Source: Chlamydiota bacterium
GTDB taxonomy: Bacteria > Chlamydiota > Chlamydiia > Chlamydiales > Rhabdochlamydiaceae
Reading direction: 5' to 3'
NCBI GenBank assembly: GCA_011065235.1
Contig: JAAKFB010000084.1
Location: 1-7,428 of the forward strand
Length of the DNA stretch: 7,428 nucleotides
The notes beneath the pieces are model-generated. The model had not been told where the DNA came from and ran no database searches. It worked only from the letters and a program-made list of their open reading frames with translations. Made by a program: the position numbers and the translations under genes. This document shows, one piece after another, positions 1 to 5,924 of this stretch. Position 1 is the first letter of the stretch. Every line of letters begins with the position of its first letter.

Positions 1-1301
1 AGGCGGTTGTAATTGTAGAGGGTGATGTCTTCGAATCCCTTTGCCATGATGGGGGCAGAGAGCTGCTGAAAGCGCATCAAAAAGTCGCGCAATGCGGGAG
101 TGTCCCGCTTCAGAGTGAAGATCTCTTCGAGGTAATCAAAGACGCGGGATCCGAGCTCGCGATTCTCCCTACGCGCTTTAGAAAACGCTTCCTCGAGATA
201 GGGAATATCTCGCTTAGGGATCGATCCCCTCGGGCGGATGTAAGAGCGATAGACGGGAAAGGCCGCGAGAAGTTTGTAGACACCGAGGACGAGATCTCCT
301 CTGGTCAGGTCTTGATGAAGAGGGATTTTGGAGGCTAGGTTTTTCACATCCCCTGCCATTTCTGTGACCATGTAGAACTTCTTTTTCTCCAAGAGAAGCT
401 GCTCGAAGTCGATTTCTTTGCCAATGAAGCGGCTGTAAACCTTGGTCAGTTTGTCTGAAGGCTTCACAAAGAGCCCAGTGAGCATGTTGAGATACTCATA
501 GCCCACGGTTCCTTCGACTTGCCAGCTGGGAGGCAGCTCTTCTCCCCAGCCGAGGATTTTTTCGACGACGATAAGCCCTTTGTGCTTTTTTCGGAGCTCA
601 TCGAAATAGCTTTTCGGATCATAGAGTCCATCGGGATGATCGACTCGCAAGCCATCGATTTTTCCTTTTTTGAGAAGCTCAAAAATCCACTTGTGGTGCG
701 CTTCTAGAACCTTTTTGTCTTCAATGCGCACTCCGACAAGTTCATTGATGTTGAAAAAACGGCGATAACTCGGTTCTTGCGCAAAGCTCAGCCAATGAAC
801 GAGACGATAGTGCTCCGTGTTAAATGGAAAATACTGGTCTCCATATTGGTAGAAGCGCTTCTTCCCTTTTTTGACGGTTTTGATCGATGCTTCTTCAAAT
901 GGAACGCCAAGAAGTGCGATGTTAATTTTGTCTCCATTCCAGTAGATATCGAAAAAGGAGGCGTATTTGGAATCTTTGCCATGTTCTAGCACATCCTGCC
1001 ACCAGCGGTTGTCTCCCTTGATTCCCATGTGATTGGGAACGATATCCGCAATGTGAAAGAGTTTGAGCTCTTTGAGCCTTTTGCAGAAGGTGTCAAAGTC
1101 CTTGGGTGTCGCCACTTGGGGATTGAGACGCGTTGGATCGACGATATCGTAACCATGAGGGCTGTAGGCAGCAAAATAGGGCGAACAATAAACCCCTTCC
1201 ACCCCGAGCTCTTTGAGATAGGGAAGGAGCTTTGTCGCGTCTTTGAGGGTGAACGCTTCGTTTAATTGCAGGCGATAGACAGATGAGGGGACTTTTTTCA
1301 T
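1..1301 (-). CDS. treY: Maltooligosyltrehalose synthase (TreY), N-terminal 433 residues, cut by the left edge
   Basis: This enzyme (EC 5.4.99.15, GH13 family) rearranges the reducing-end alpha-1,4 bond of a maltooligosaccharide into an alpha,alpha-1,1 bond. TreZ can then release trehalose from the product in the cytoplasm. I translated the minus strand from position 1301 and found one open frame to the left edge with no stop. Visible family hallmarks are an N-terminal SSVYRLQL (6-13), SPHGYDIVDP near 54-63, DIVPNHM (86-92), YRRFFNINELVGVR (179-192), GLRVDHPDG with the expected nucleophile Asp221, VEKIL with the expected acid Glu247, GTVGYEYLN (264-272) and FPVYRSY (348-354). Family members are usually about 700-950 residues, so roughly half is present. 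The start overlaps the malQ stop as ATGA, with AAGGG six bases upstream. TreZ is not visible but may lie further left. The family call is firm; the symbol rests on motifs alone. Confidence 0.93.
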   Translation of the reverse strand, partial: MKKVPSSVYRLQLNEAFTLKDATKLLPYLKELGVEGVYCSPYFAAYSPHGYDIVDPTRLNPQVATPKDFDTFCKRLKELKLFHIADIVPNHMGIKGDNRWWQDVLEHGKDSKYASFFDIYWNGDKINIALLGVPFEEASIKTVKKGKKRFYQYGDQYFPFNTEHYRLVHWLSFAQEPSYRRFFNINELVGVRIEDKKVLEAHHKWIFELLKKGKIDGLRVDHPDGLYDPKSYFDELRKKHKGLIVVEKILGWGEELPPSWQVEGTVGYEYLNMLTGLFVKPSDKLTKVYSRFIGKEIDFEQLLLEKKKFYMVTEMAGDVKNLASKIPLHQDLTRGDLVLGVYKLLAAFPVYRSYIRPRGSIPKRDIPYLEEAFSKARRENRELGSRVFDYLEEIFTLKRDTPALRDFLMRFQQLSAPIMAKGFEDITLYNYNR

Positions 1302-3118
1302 CGTTTTCCCTTATCCACCATTTGACGGATTAGTTTGGTAAAGCTTTTTGCTAGCAAGAGCTCTTCCACATAGAGGTGCATCCTCCATTCCCATTGATTA
1401 TCTGGCTTTGCCGGGTCATTAATCCTCACAAAACTAGGATCGGGAAATTTCAGAGCATCGCTCATTGCTAAAAGATCTTGGAGCAAGAAAATCGCAAATC
1501 GGGCTTTTGAATTGAGATGCATTTGGATGATTTGTCGGGCAAGGGTCTCTGAGAGCTGTTTGGGAGGGGTGCCCGAATGTTTGAGAATCGTGTGGTAATA
1601 GCGCATCGTGCTCTCCTCATCCTCTTCCCACCACTCGCGCAAAGTGGCCGTGTCGTGGTTAGACGGGGTGCAGACGCACATTTCTGGAAAATCTTGGGGG
1701 TCTTCATATTCGAGCTCAAAGCTTTTTGGCATCCGCTGGACATAGAGATTGAGCATTTTCAGCTCTTTCAATACCTCACCCACGCATTTGGGGATGACAC
1801 CGATGTCCTCGGCACAGATGAGCATGGAGGTGTGGTTTTGCATGAATTTGAGTTTTTCAATCCCCTTCTTCCTCCAAAGTGCTTCTTGCCGCTCGAGATA
1901 ATAATGGTCAAACAGCTGCAAAACGCTGTCTTGCATTTCTTTGCCAAGTGCTTGGAACGTTTCGGTGCTTTTGAGATCGATGCGGGGGTGATAACTCCCC
2001 TCACGCTTGAAAAAGAGACGGTTTTCAATTTGCGTATAGAGCTTATCGCGCTGCTTAGGATCCTTGATTTTGGCCTTGACCTTGCGCTGCGTCTCCAACC
2101 CTTTTGGCAAAGGAGCTCCGAAGGGTTCGGTAAGTCCCACTTTTGCCAACTCTTCTTTTGTGTAGCCCTCGGCGGGGAAAAAATTCCCCATGAGCCCACG
2201 AACCTCTTCGATCGGCACTTCCCACAAACGGAAATAACCCAGCACGTGATCGAGACGTACAGCATCAAAATACTGCTCCATCCATTTAAGCCTGGATTTC
2301 AACCAGAAAAAACCCTCTTCTTTGATCTCGTCCCAATCATAGGGTGGAAAGCCCCAGTTTTGCCCTAGGTTGTTGTAGAAATCGGGAGGGGCTCCCATCG
2401 ATTTGCCCCAACGGAAATATTCAAAAAAGCGCCATGCTTCCACACTGTGGGGATGAACCCCCATCGGAAAGTCCCCTTTTAGGAGAATTTTCTGCTTGTG
2501 TGCATGCGCCACCACCTCTCGCAGCTGTTTATCGAGGTGATATTGGACAAAGTAAAAAAACGTTACATCATATTTTTCACAGATGTCATCGACGAGAAGT
2601 TCGCTATATTTTGAAAACTGCCCCCATTTGCGAAAATCGCTTGTTTGGTGCATATCACGCATCGTGCAAAATGCAGCATAGGCTCTTAAATTGCTTTCAT
2701 TCCTCTTGAAAAACTGCTCAAAGGCTTTTGTCCTGAGATCTTTTTCTCCGCGCATGATGAACAGCATTCTGAGGAGTTCTTTTTTGGCGAGATAGGTCCG
2801 TCCATAATCAAAATGAGGCAAATTGAGCTTTTTGACAAAAGGCTTAATGATTTCATCTTCAAGTTCAGGCGCTAAAGCCTGAATATTTAGATAGAGAGGA
2901 TGCAAGGCAAATGCCGAGAGAATCGAGTAGGGATACCCATCTGATTTAGTCTCGGTCATTGAAGTGTCATTGATGGGCAAAATTTGGATGAGTTTGAGCC
3001 CGGCCTCTTTAGCCCAATCGATCAAGGGAATGAGATCGTAAAACTCCCCTACGCCCAGACTCTTTTTTGTGCGTAGAGAAAAGACCGGAATATTAACACC
3101 AGCTGTGCGTTTACCCAT
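1298..3118 (-). CDS. malQ: 4-alpha-glucanotransferase (amylomaltase/DPE2-like MalQ)
   Basis: This 606-residue GH77 enzyme (EC 2.4.1.25) moves alpha-1,4-glucan segments between maltooligosaccharides, releasing glucose and feeding longer chains to phosphorylase or TreY. Recognisable motifs are SLGVGEFYDLIPLIDWA (20-36), IQILPINDT (44-52), YPYSILSAFALHPLYL (62-77), KGDFPMGV (214-221), GAPPDFYNNLGQNWGFPPYDW (from 242), VRLDHVLGYFRLWE with nucleophile Asp290, CAEDIGVIP with acid Glu437, NHDT with Asp489, and a C-terminal INDPAKPDNQWEWR (566-579). Wording around the catalytic core resembles plant DPE2 more than short Thermus-type amylomaltase. The tandem starch-binding CBM20 domains of plant DPE2 are absent. 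Chlamydial MalQ proteins are of this general type. The gene precedes treY with a 4-base overlap, implying translational coupling and a shared maltodextrin pathway. No strong Shine-Dalgarno is seen before its ATG. Confidence 0.95.
   Translation of the reverse strand: MGKRTAGVNIPVFSLRTKKSLGVGEFYDLIPLIDWAKEAGLKLIQILPINDTSMTETKSDGYPYSILSAFALHPLYLNIQALAPELEDEIIKPFVKKLNLPHFDYGRTYLAKKELLRMLFIMRGEKDLRTKAFEQFFKRNESNLRAYAAFCTMRDMHQTSDFRKWGQFSKYSELLVDDICEKYDVTFFYFVQYHLDKQLREVVAHAHKQKILLKGDFPMGVHPHSVEAWRFFEYFRWGKSMGAPPDFYNNLGQNWGFPPYDWDEIKEEGFFWLKSRLKWMEQYFDAVRLDHVLGYFRLWEVPIEEVRGLMGNFFPAEGYTKEELAKVGLTEPFGAPLPKGLETQRKVKAKIKDPKQRDKLYTQIENRLFFKREGSYHPRIDLKSTETFQALGKEMQDSVLQLFDHYYLERQEALWRKKGIEKLKFMQNHTSMLICAEDIGVIPKCVGEVLKELKMLNLYVQRMPKSFELEYEDPQDFPEMCVCTPSNHDTATLREWWEEDEESTMRYYHTILKHSGTPPKQLSETLARQIIQMHLNSKARFAIFLLQDLLAMSDALKFPDPSFVRINDPAKPDNQWEWRMHLYVEELLLAKSFTKLIRQMVDKGKR
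1308..1312 (-). promoter_or_regulatory. treY ribosome binding site inside the end of malQ
   Basis: Read on the minus strand, AAGGG lies six bases before the treY ATG (1301-1299) and within the last codons of malQ. It fixes the treY start and fits coupled translation through the ATGA overlap at 1298-1301. Confidence 0.6.
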
Positions 3119-3124
3119 TTTTTC

Positions 3125-3152
3125 ACTTTAGGCAATTAAATATTTAATTCAA
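3125..3152 (-). promoter_or_regulatory. Weak sigma70-like promoter candidate for malQ
   Basis: On the minus strand TTGAAT (3152-3147) is followed after 16 bases by TAAAGT (3130-3125). Each box matches 4 of 6 consensus bases. The predicted start site would fall close to the malQ ATG. The spacer contains most of a perfect 16-bp palindrome (3134-3149). Support is weak because AT-rich sequence often gives such matches. Confidence 0.25.
3134..3149. repeat. Perfect 16-bp palindrome upstream of malQ
   Basis: AATTAAATATTTAATT equals its own reverse complement over all 16 bases. It sits 16 bases before the malQ ATG, within or beside the candidate promoter, which is a plausible operator position. AT-only palindromes arise easily by chance, so a regulatory role is only a suggestion. 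Confidence 0.45.
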
Positions 3153-3326
3153 CTTGTCCTCTATCGCTATTTTGGGCGCGAGCGAGCGGAAAAGATACAA
3201 GAGTCTTGAGGAAGGGAAGATGTAAATGCACCTTTCCGACGAGAGAAGCAGAGTAGATTTTTCGCGCAGCTAGCCCATAGAAGGGATAGGGGGCAAATTG
3301 AATTATTTATACTCAGGATATTTTTT

Positions 3327-3358
3327 CGTGCCCGAGCCCGCGTGCGTGCCCGTGCCCG
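3327..3358. repeat. GC-rich imperfect hexamer repeat (CGTGCC units)
   Basis: About five imperfect tandem hexamers are seen: CGTGCC, CGAGCC, CGCGTG, CGTGCC, CGTGCC. A T6 run precedes them (3321-3326). The tract ends one base before the stop codon (TAA at 3362-3360 on the minus strand) of the neighbouring gene. One strand is rich in CCC and the other in GGG, with no self-complementary arms, so it does not fold as a classic terminator hairpin. Its composition contrasts with the AT-rich flanks. Confidence 0.65.
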
Positions 3359-3359
3359 A

Positions 3360-3992
3360 TTATGTTGGATAAACTGTCACATGGAAAGGTGTGAATTGAT
3401 GGCTTTTTTGGTCTTTTAAATACAGAGTGAATTCATCGGAGTATTTCTCTTTGGGAACAAAGAGAATTCGATGGACCGTTGAATAAGGGATCAGTGGCTC
3501 TTCGGTGTCTTTGATCGACTTTGCATGGTAGTCACCCCTCATTTTGAGATGAGACTTGATTGTGAGAATTCCATCGATCGTTGCGGGAATCAAAAAAGGC
3601 CAAAACAAAAATCCCGCAACCTTGAACGCAATAGAGCGAGGAATTGCGCTTCGCGAGACATAGGATGCAACAGTATGAGGCGTGGCATTGGGAAGGTCTA
3701 CCCACTGGTTCGACAAATAATAGCTGCGCGCAGTGTTATTTTGGATGGTCACCTGAACGGGCTGAAATCCCCTTTCAATGAGGTCTCGGCTCAAATATGT
3801 CTGACTCTCGCGAGCGCTATAAGCCTTTGCTTGGATAAACACCCCTTCTTGGGCAAAAGGCTCTGCCGTCGATCCAATGAATTGAGGAGGCTTGGGACGA
3901 TGAGCTTCAAATTCTGTAATAAAGAAAAATACAGAAATAATAGTAATCCCACAAAAAATAGCTTTACAAGCGCTCTTAAATTGTTTTTTCAT
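3360..3992 (-). CDS. Unrecognised membrane-anchored or exported protein, 210 aa
   Basis: I do not recognise this family. The ATG at 3992 gives a classic export or anchor N-terminus: MKKQFKSACK followed by a hydrophobic stretch (about 10-26), then a charged region. An in-frame ATG at 4031 would add 13 residues, but those are aromatic and hydrophobic and spoil the basic n-region; neither start has a clear ribosome binding site. No lipobox is evident. A second hydrophobic segment rich in Phe, Pro and Ile lies near 122-142 (FKVAGFLFWPFLIPATIDG). The outer parts read as beta-rich, with PVQVTIQNNTARSYYLS (78-94) and a C-terminal FTLYLKDQKSHQFTPFHVTVYP. An extracytoplasmic beta domain with two membrane segments is plausible. 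The gene lies divergent from the YvlD-like gene and may end without a terminator before malQ. Confidence 0.75.
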   Translation of the reverse strand: MKKQFKSACKAIFCGITIISVFFFITEFEAHRPKPPQFIGSTAEPFAQEGVFIQAKAYSARESQTYLSRDLIERGFQPVQVTIQNNTARSYYLSNQWVDLPNATPHTVASYVSRSAIPRSIAFKVAGFLFWPFLIPATIDGILTIKSHLKMRGDYHAKSIKDTEEPLIPYSTVHRILFVPKEKYSDEFTLYLKDQKSHQFTPFHVTVYPT

Positions 3993-4030
3993 AATTAAAA
4001 CATACAGAAGATGGAAATAAAAATAAATCA

Positions 4031-4059
4031 TTGAATTCTTTTCTACTTATCAATTAAAT
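4031..4059 (+). promoter_or_regulatory. Candidate promoter for the YvlD-like gene in the divergent region
   Basis: TTGAAT (4031-4036) and TTAAAT (4054-4059) are separated by 17 bases, each matching 4 of 6 consensus bases. The predicted start would lie near the ATG at 4067. Only AGG (4062-4064), two bases from the ATG, resembles a Shine-Dalgarno and it is too close to be typical. The strongly AT-rich stretch between the divergent genes supports promoters here in general, but these boxes are weak. Confidence 0.3.
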
Positions 4060-4066
4060 TTAGGTC

Positions 4067-4447
4067 ATGTGGAGATTTGTCATACGGGTTGTCATCTTAG
4101 GAGGAATTATTTTAGGGCTTGCCCATGTTCTTCCTGGTCTCGATGTTCCCAACTTCCCTGATGCGCTTCTCTTTGCACTCATTGTGGCGGTTCTAAATGC
4201 CACCATTACCCCCATTCTTATCGTCATCTCCTTCCCTATCACCGTGATGACCATAGGGTTATTTGCTGTGTTAATAAATGTCTTTATTTTTTGGGTCGCA
4301 AGCCTCATTTCATATGGGGTTCACATTACCGATTTTTGGGGAGCTTTTTGGGGAGGCATCATCGTTGCTTTTGCAAGTTTTTTCCTGAATCACTGGCTAT
4401 CGGACAGAGGCCCTCCAAGAAGACGGCGCAGGCCCCCAGAAGATTAA
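4067..4447 (+). CDS. YvlD / phage holin superfamily IV-type small membrane protein
   Basis: This 126-residue protein matches the pattern of the PF04020 family (YvlD, 'phage holin 4_2'), whose members are chromosomal inner-membrane proteins of largely unknown function. Despite the family name this gives no evidence of a phage or of lysis. Four hydrophobic segments are visible, roughly 4-22, 32-53, 56-82 and 92-110. Family-like wording includes LPGLDVPNFPDALLFALIVAVLN in the first half (from 22), a Pro in NATITPI (44-50), SFPITVMTIGLF (55-66) and GVHITDFWGAFWGG (84-97). The C-terminus is a short cytoplasmic-type tail with five consecutive arginines (118-122) ending PPED. The DNA for this last tail is repeated at 5840-5877. 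The protein is about the usual length. The start is the first ATG after the AT-rich divergent region. Confidence 0.85.
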   Translation: MWRFVIRVVILGGIILGLAHVLPGLDVPNFPDALLFALIVAVLNATITPILIVISFPITVMTIGLFAVLINVFIFWVASLISYGVHITDFWGAFWGGIIVAFASFFLNHWLSDRGPPRRRRRPPED

Positions 4448-4457
4448 TCCCAAGTTG

Positions 4458-4486
4458 TTGTATTTTACCTCTAATAGTTATATAAT
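4458..4486 (+). promoter_or_regulatory. Sigma70-like promoter of the first paralogue, start site almost at the ATG
   Basis: TTGTAT (4458-4463) and a perfect TATAAT (4481-4486) are 17 bases apart. Transcription would be expected to begin around 4492-4494 while the ATG is at 4495-4497, so the mRNA would be leaderless or nearly so. No Shine-Dalgarno sequence is seen before the ATG, which fits. The same layout is kept in the duplicated copy at 5888-5916. Confidence 0.6.
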
Positions 4487-4494
4487 ACCCTCAC

Positions 4495-5838
4495 ATGTTT
4501 TCACCGGTAAGCCCAACTTTTTCTCTTCAGCTTCTCAACAATCCTCCCGGATTGAAGACATTCATGTCGGGGCAAAAACCCATTTCGGAGATCGAAAAAC
4601 TTTCTAAAAACCCCAAATTCGCTCAAATCCCCAATGATAATGCTCCCTATTTTGGCCGTTGGCAAGTGGTATGGATCCTCGTTAAATTTCCTTTTGAAGC
4701 CAACTTTTTCGTCTTTTTGTCCGCCATCTCTTACCTATTAAACGCTCTCAACTGCTGCAAAAGCGCCCGCATAGTTAGCGTACTGTCTAGGCAGATGATA
4801 CGCGATTTCGACCAACTCACCACCCAGTGGAACCGGCGCAAACCGATGCTAGCGCCTTCAATCAATTCCCACCAAACCCGCTCGTGGGATGTCTATCAAT
4901 ATAAGAGCTTCCCGATAAAAAATGTGAAAAATGATTTGATTTACTCTCTCACTGCTCAAGGTGGAATATTTCAAGGCGAAATGAAATTGGTGCACGTATT
5001 TCTCTACCCTTTTTTAAAGTCCCCCAGCAGATGGCAAGGTTGGGTCAAGTGGATCCCACTTCTTTCATCCATCTCAGAACTCCTCTGCAACTTGAATCAC
5101 ATTAAATTCATGCAAGAAGTCAATAAAGACTTGTTTGCTCCTCTTGAATTCTTGGATAGGGAACAAAAGAAAACAATGCAGGAATTTTCGGGATTGTATA
5201 AAAAAAACCCTTCTGCTGCTTTTGAATTTTTGAAAAAAAAAGGCCCCTCCGATCGCTTTGATATATTCCTTAATCAACTCGATCCCCATTTAAAAAACAT
5301 ACGCGCCAATCTAGACAAGCTAGACAATCCTAAAGACCTAAACTTATTCTTTCCCGGCGGGGTCTGCCGGGGGAGTTCGACATGGTTCGTCTATCTCTAC
5401 TTGAAGACTCAGCCTCTCTTCAAAATTCCAGGTCAGCATGCTAGAGCTGTTGCCACGCAATTTAAATCGGGAGCACCTAGCCAAGCAGCCCTTTCTCAAG
5501 CACTCTATCGACCAGAAGTTCTACTAGACATCAAAAATATCGAGCAGAAAGACCACAAAATCTCCTGCCACGAGCTCGATTGCAACAAAGAAAGTGCTCG
5601 CGAAAAAATCCGCACCCTTTCTGAAGGGATCTATAGGGTTGGAGTCCATAAACATTCGATTGTCTATATCAAAATCAGCGATACGAAGGGATATGTCTGG
5701 GATCCCAACGATGGCCTTTTTCCGATGACCGGCGAAGAAATGTTCCAAATGGTCCGCAAAGATTATCACAAATCAGGCGACCCCGATTCTAAAATCAAAT
5801 TCGAAAAATTCGAAAATCTTCAGCCTCAATCTGAGTGA
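4495..5838 (+). CDS. Predicted YopT/C58-like papain-fold cysteine protease, paralogue 1 (candidate effector)
   Basis: This is a 447-residue protein with no family name I can assign with certainty. The conserved N-terminus (1-55) leads into a hydrophobic stretch (about 57-86, ILVKFPFEANFFVFLSAISY at its centre) that could be membrane-associated. A less conserved middle (about 155-280) follows. The C-terminal domain carries GVCRGSSTWFVYLYLKT with Cys291, VGVHKHSIVYI with His387 and GYVWDPNDGLFP with Asp403. The Cys...His...Asp order, the G-x-C-x-x-S-x-x-W and DPN-x-G-x-F patterns and the 16-residue His-Asp spacing resemble peptidase family C58 (YopT: Cys139, His258, Asp274). Known C58 proteins include secreted effectors that cleave host proteins. 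Activity, secretion and target here are inference, and a transglutaminase-like fold is an alternative. The start is supported because paralogue 3 aligns from almost the same residue. No terminator is visible after it. Confidence 0.85.
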   Translation: MFSPVSPTFSLQLLNNPPGLKTFMSGQKPISEIEKLSKNPKFAQIPNDNAPYFGRWQVVWILVKFPFEANFFVFLSAISYLLNALNCCKSARIVSVLSRQMIRDFDQLTTQWNRRKPMLAPSINSHQTRSWDVYQYKSFPIKNVKNDLIYSLTAQGGIFQGEMKLVHVFLYPFLKSPSRWQGWVKWIPLLSSISELLCNLNHIKFMQEVNKDLFAPLEFLDREQKKTMQEFSGLYKKNPSAAFEFLKKKGPSDRFDIFLNQLDPHLKNIRANLDKLDNPKDLNLFFPGGVCRGSSTWFVYLYLKTQPLFKIPGQHARAVATQFKSGAPSQAALSQALYRPEVLLDIKNIEQKDHKISCHELDCNKESAREKIRTLSEGIYRVGVHKHSIVYIKISDTKGYVWDPNDGLFPMTGEEMFQMVRKDYHKSGDPDSKIKFEKFENLQPQSE

Positions 5839-5839
5839 A

Positions 5840-5877
5840 GCCCTCCAAGAAGACGGCGCAAGCCCCCAGAAGATTAA
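5840..5877 (+). pseudogene. Duplicated 3' tail of the YvlD-like gene (scar)
   Basis: These bases repeat 4410-4447, the last codons of the YvlD-like gene, including its stop codon. In the original reading register they encode PPRRRRKPPED followed by TAA, with one Arg-to-Lys change. There is no start codon or upstream gene body, so this is a non-functional remnant marking the left edge of the duplicated unit. It lies immediately after the paralogue 1 stop. Confidence 0.9.
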
Positions 5878-5887
5878 TCACAAGTTG

Positions 5888-5916
5888 TTGTAATTTACCT
5901 CTAAAAATTGTATAAC
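5888..5916 (+). promoter_or_regulatory. Duplicated promoter of paralogue 2
   Basis: TTGTAA (5888-5893) and TATAAC (5911-5916) keep the 17-base spacing of the first promoter; the -10 box has lost its final T. The ATG at 5925 again lies only eight bases past the -10 box, predicting a leaderless or nearly leaderless transcript. No Shine-Dalgarno sequence is visible. Confidence 0.55.
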
Positions 5917-5924
5917 ACTTTCGT

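Larger units (their letters stand above)
3119..3359. other. Non-coding gap between malQ and the upstream minus-strand gene
   Basis: This 241-base gap lies upstream of malQ and downstream of the 3360-3992 gene, both on the minus strand. I see no convincing ORF, tRNA or strong rho-independent terminator. It holds a weak malQ promoter candidate with a palindrome (3125-3152), a GC-rich stretch GGGCGCGAGCGAGCGG (3174-3189) and a GC-rich hexamer repeat at its right end (3327-3358). A short inverted pair, GCGCGA (3176-3181) and TCGCGC (3262-3267), is too small to call a structure. About 3150-3320 remains unexplained; an interspersed repeat or a small RNA is possible, but nothing here proves either. 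Confidence 0.5.

Noticed and set aside
464..1265. Several 60-80 codon open frames on both strands in the first 1.3 kb
   Set aside because: They are shadows of treY, whose minus-strand frame is open from 1301 to the left edge with strong family motifs.
1577..2368. A 263-codon plus-strand open frame opposite malQ
   Set aside because: The opposite strand encodes a clear GH77 enzyme with all catalytic motifs in place. This frame has no recognisable domain, and its length is explained by the codon bias of malQ.
3327..3358. The GC-rich hexamer tract followed by A6 on the minus strand as a rho-independent terminator
   Set aside because: The repeats are strand-asymmetric, with no complementary arms, and the minus-strand tail is A-rich rather than T-rich.
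4067..4447. Phage holin implying a prophage
   Set aside because: YvlD-type proteins are ordinary chromosomal membrane proteins, and no other phage gene or attachment site is visible.
4291..4485. A 64-codon plus-strand frame overlapping the end of the YvlD-like gene
   Set aside because: It is out of frame with a well-supported membrane protein and has no ribosome binding site or recognisable content.
4660..4780. Chlamydial Inc-type bilobed hydrophobic domain in the paralogues
   Set aside because: Only one broken hydrophobic stretch is visible instead of two segments separated by a tight turn, so Inc status is not supported.
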